DNA of 6,572 bases, from contig PBPF01000164.1 of the NCBI GenBank assembly GCA_002724615.1, positions 1-6,572 of the forward strand. Direction: 5' to 3'. Shown in pieces: positions 6,425 to 6,572 of the stretch; within the stretch, counting starts at the first letter, position 1, and each line of letters starts with the position of its first letter. The notes beneath the pieces are model-generated. The model was not told the origin of the DNA. It did not search any database and saw nothing but the letters and a program-made list of their open reading frames with translations. The stretch comes from Verrucomicrobiales bacterium (lineage in GTDB: Bacteria > Verrucomicrobiota > Verrucomicrobiia > Limisphaerales > UBA1100). The position numbers and the translations under genes were made by a program.

Positions 6425-6572
6425 ATGGAGTTTCCGCTGATATTAGCCGCGGAGGCAACCAACCGGCCGACCATTCGGTTTGTCTGGGAGGAAGCCTCAA
6501 CCGTTGGCGTCGTGATCATCGTGGTGCTCGTGCTCCTTATCCTGTGCCCATGGGGTGTGATGGCGTACAAGG
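6425..6572 (+). CDS. Membrane protein N-terminus, probable MotA/TolQ/ExbB proton-channel family, 3' end missing
   Basis: An ATG preceded by an ideally placed AAGGAGGT opens a frame that runs off the window after 49 codons. The visible part has a short hydrophobic start (FPLILAA, 3-9), a polar stretch, and a single strong membrane segment at about residues 27-47 (VGVVIIVVLVLLILCPWGVMA) followed by Tyr-Lys. The layout WEEAS, long helix, W-G-V-M-A-Y-K resembles the first helix of TolQ/ExbB proteins, where an A-S dipeptide precedes the helix and a W-x-I/V-M/I motif ends it. In that family the protein pairs with a TolR/ExbD partner to draw on the proton gradient for envelope work. Only one of the expected three helices is visible, so the family call is tentative. 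It has its own promoter and appears to start a new transcription unit. Confidence 0.6.
   Translation, partial: MEFPLILAAEATNRPTIRFVWEEASTVGVVIIVVLVLLILCPWGVMAYK

Noticed and set aside
1..6572. CRISPR array, tRNA, rRNA, insertion sequence or phage module
   Set aside because: No regularly spaced repeats, no tRNA-like cloverleaf or rRNA motif, and no transposase or phage-type protein was seen by eye on either strand.

Overview
The window is a dense, single-strand gene run that looks like part of a bacterial chromosome. The best guess for the source is Verrucomicrobiota or a PVC-superphylum relative. That guess rests on the remembered style of the MetF and MoaA proteins (for example the long insert after the first cysteine cluster of MoaA), so it is an inference of moderate strength. 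Nothing here looks like a phage, plasmid, transposon, CRISPR array, tRNA or rRNA.

Layout, all on the + strand. (1) Positions 3-1307 hold the 3' part of a gene for a cysteine-free coiled-coil protein with a Pro/Ala/Lys-rich tail and no recognisable family. (2) Positions 1304-2353 are moaA, the radical SAM GTP 3',8-cyclase of molybdenum cofactor synthesis. (3) Positions 2394-3293 are metF, methylenetetrahydrofolate reductase; a start at 2343 or 2346 is possible. (4) Positions 3290-3886 are coaE, dephospho-CoA kinase. (5) Positions 3883-6066 are glgB, the glycogen branching enzyme. (6) Positions 6067-6424 are non-coding, with several dyads and a good promoter. (7) From 6425 off the right edge runs the beginning of a small membrane protein, probably of the MotA/TolQ/ExbB proton-channel family.

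The first five genes are stitched together: three junctions are 4-base start/stop overlaps (GTGA at 1304, ATGA at 3290, GTGA at 3883), and moaA-metF is separated by only 40 bases or overlaps slightly. The genes have weak or no visible Shine-Dalgarno sequences, so translational coupling in one polycistronic mRNA is likely. The products do not form one pathway: they cover Mo cofactor, one-carbon/methionine, coenzyme A and glycogen metabolism. The cluster therefore reads as a housekeeping operon held together by expression rather than by a shared reaction.

The 358-base gap after glgB separates this operon from a new transcription unit. It contains a perfect 8+8 base inverted repeat (GTTAACAA-N4-TTGTTAAC), two ATGTC/GACAT dyads, a TTGACA/TATAAA promoter and two consecutive strong Shine-Dalgarno sequences before the ATG at 6425. 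I see no convincing novel multi-gene system. The least explained parts are the coiled-coil protein at the left edge and the structured intergenic region at the right.
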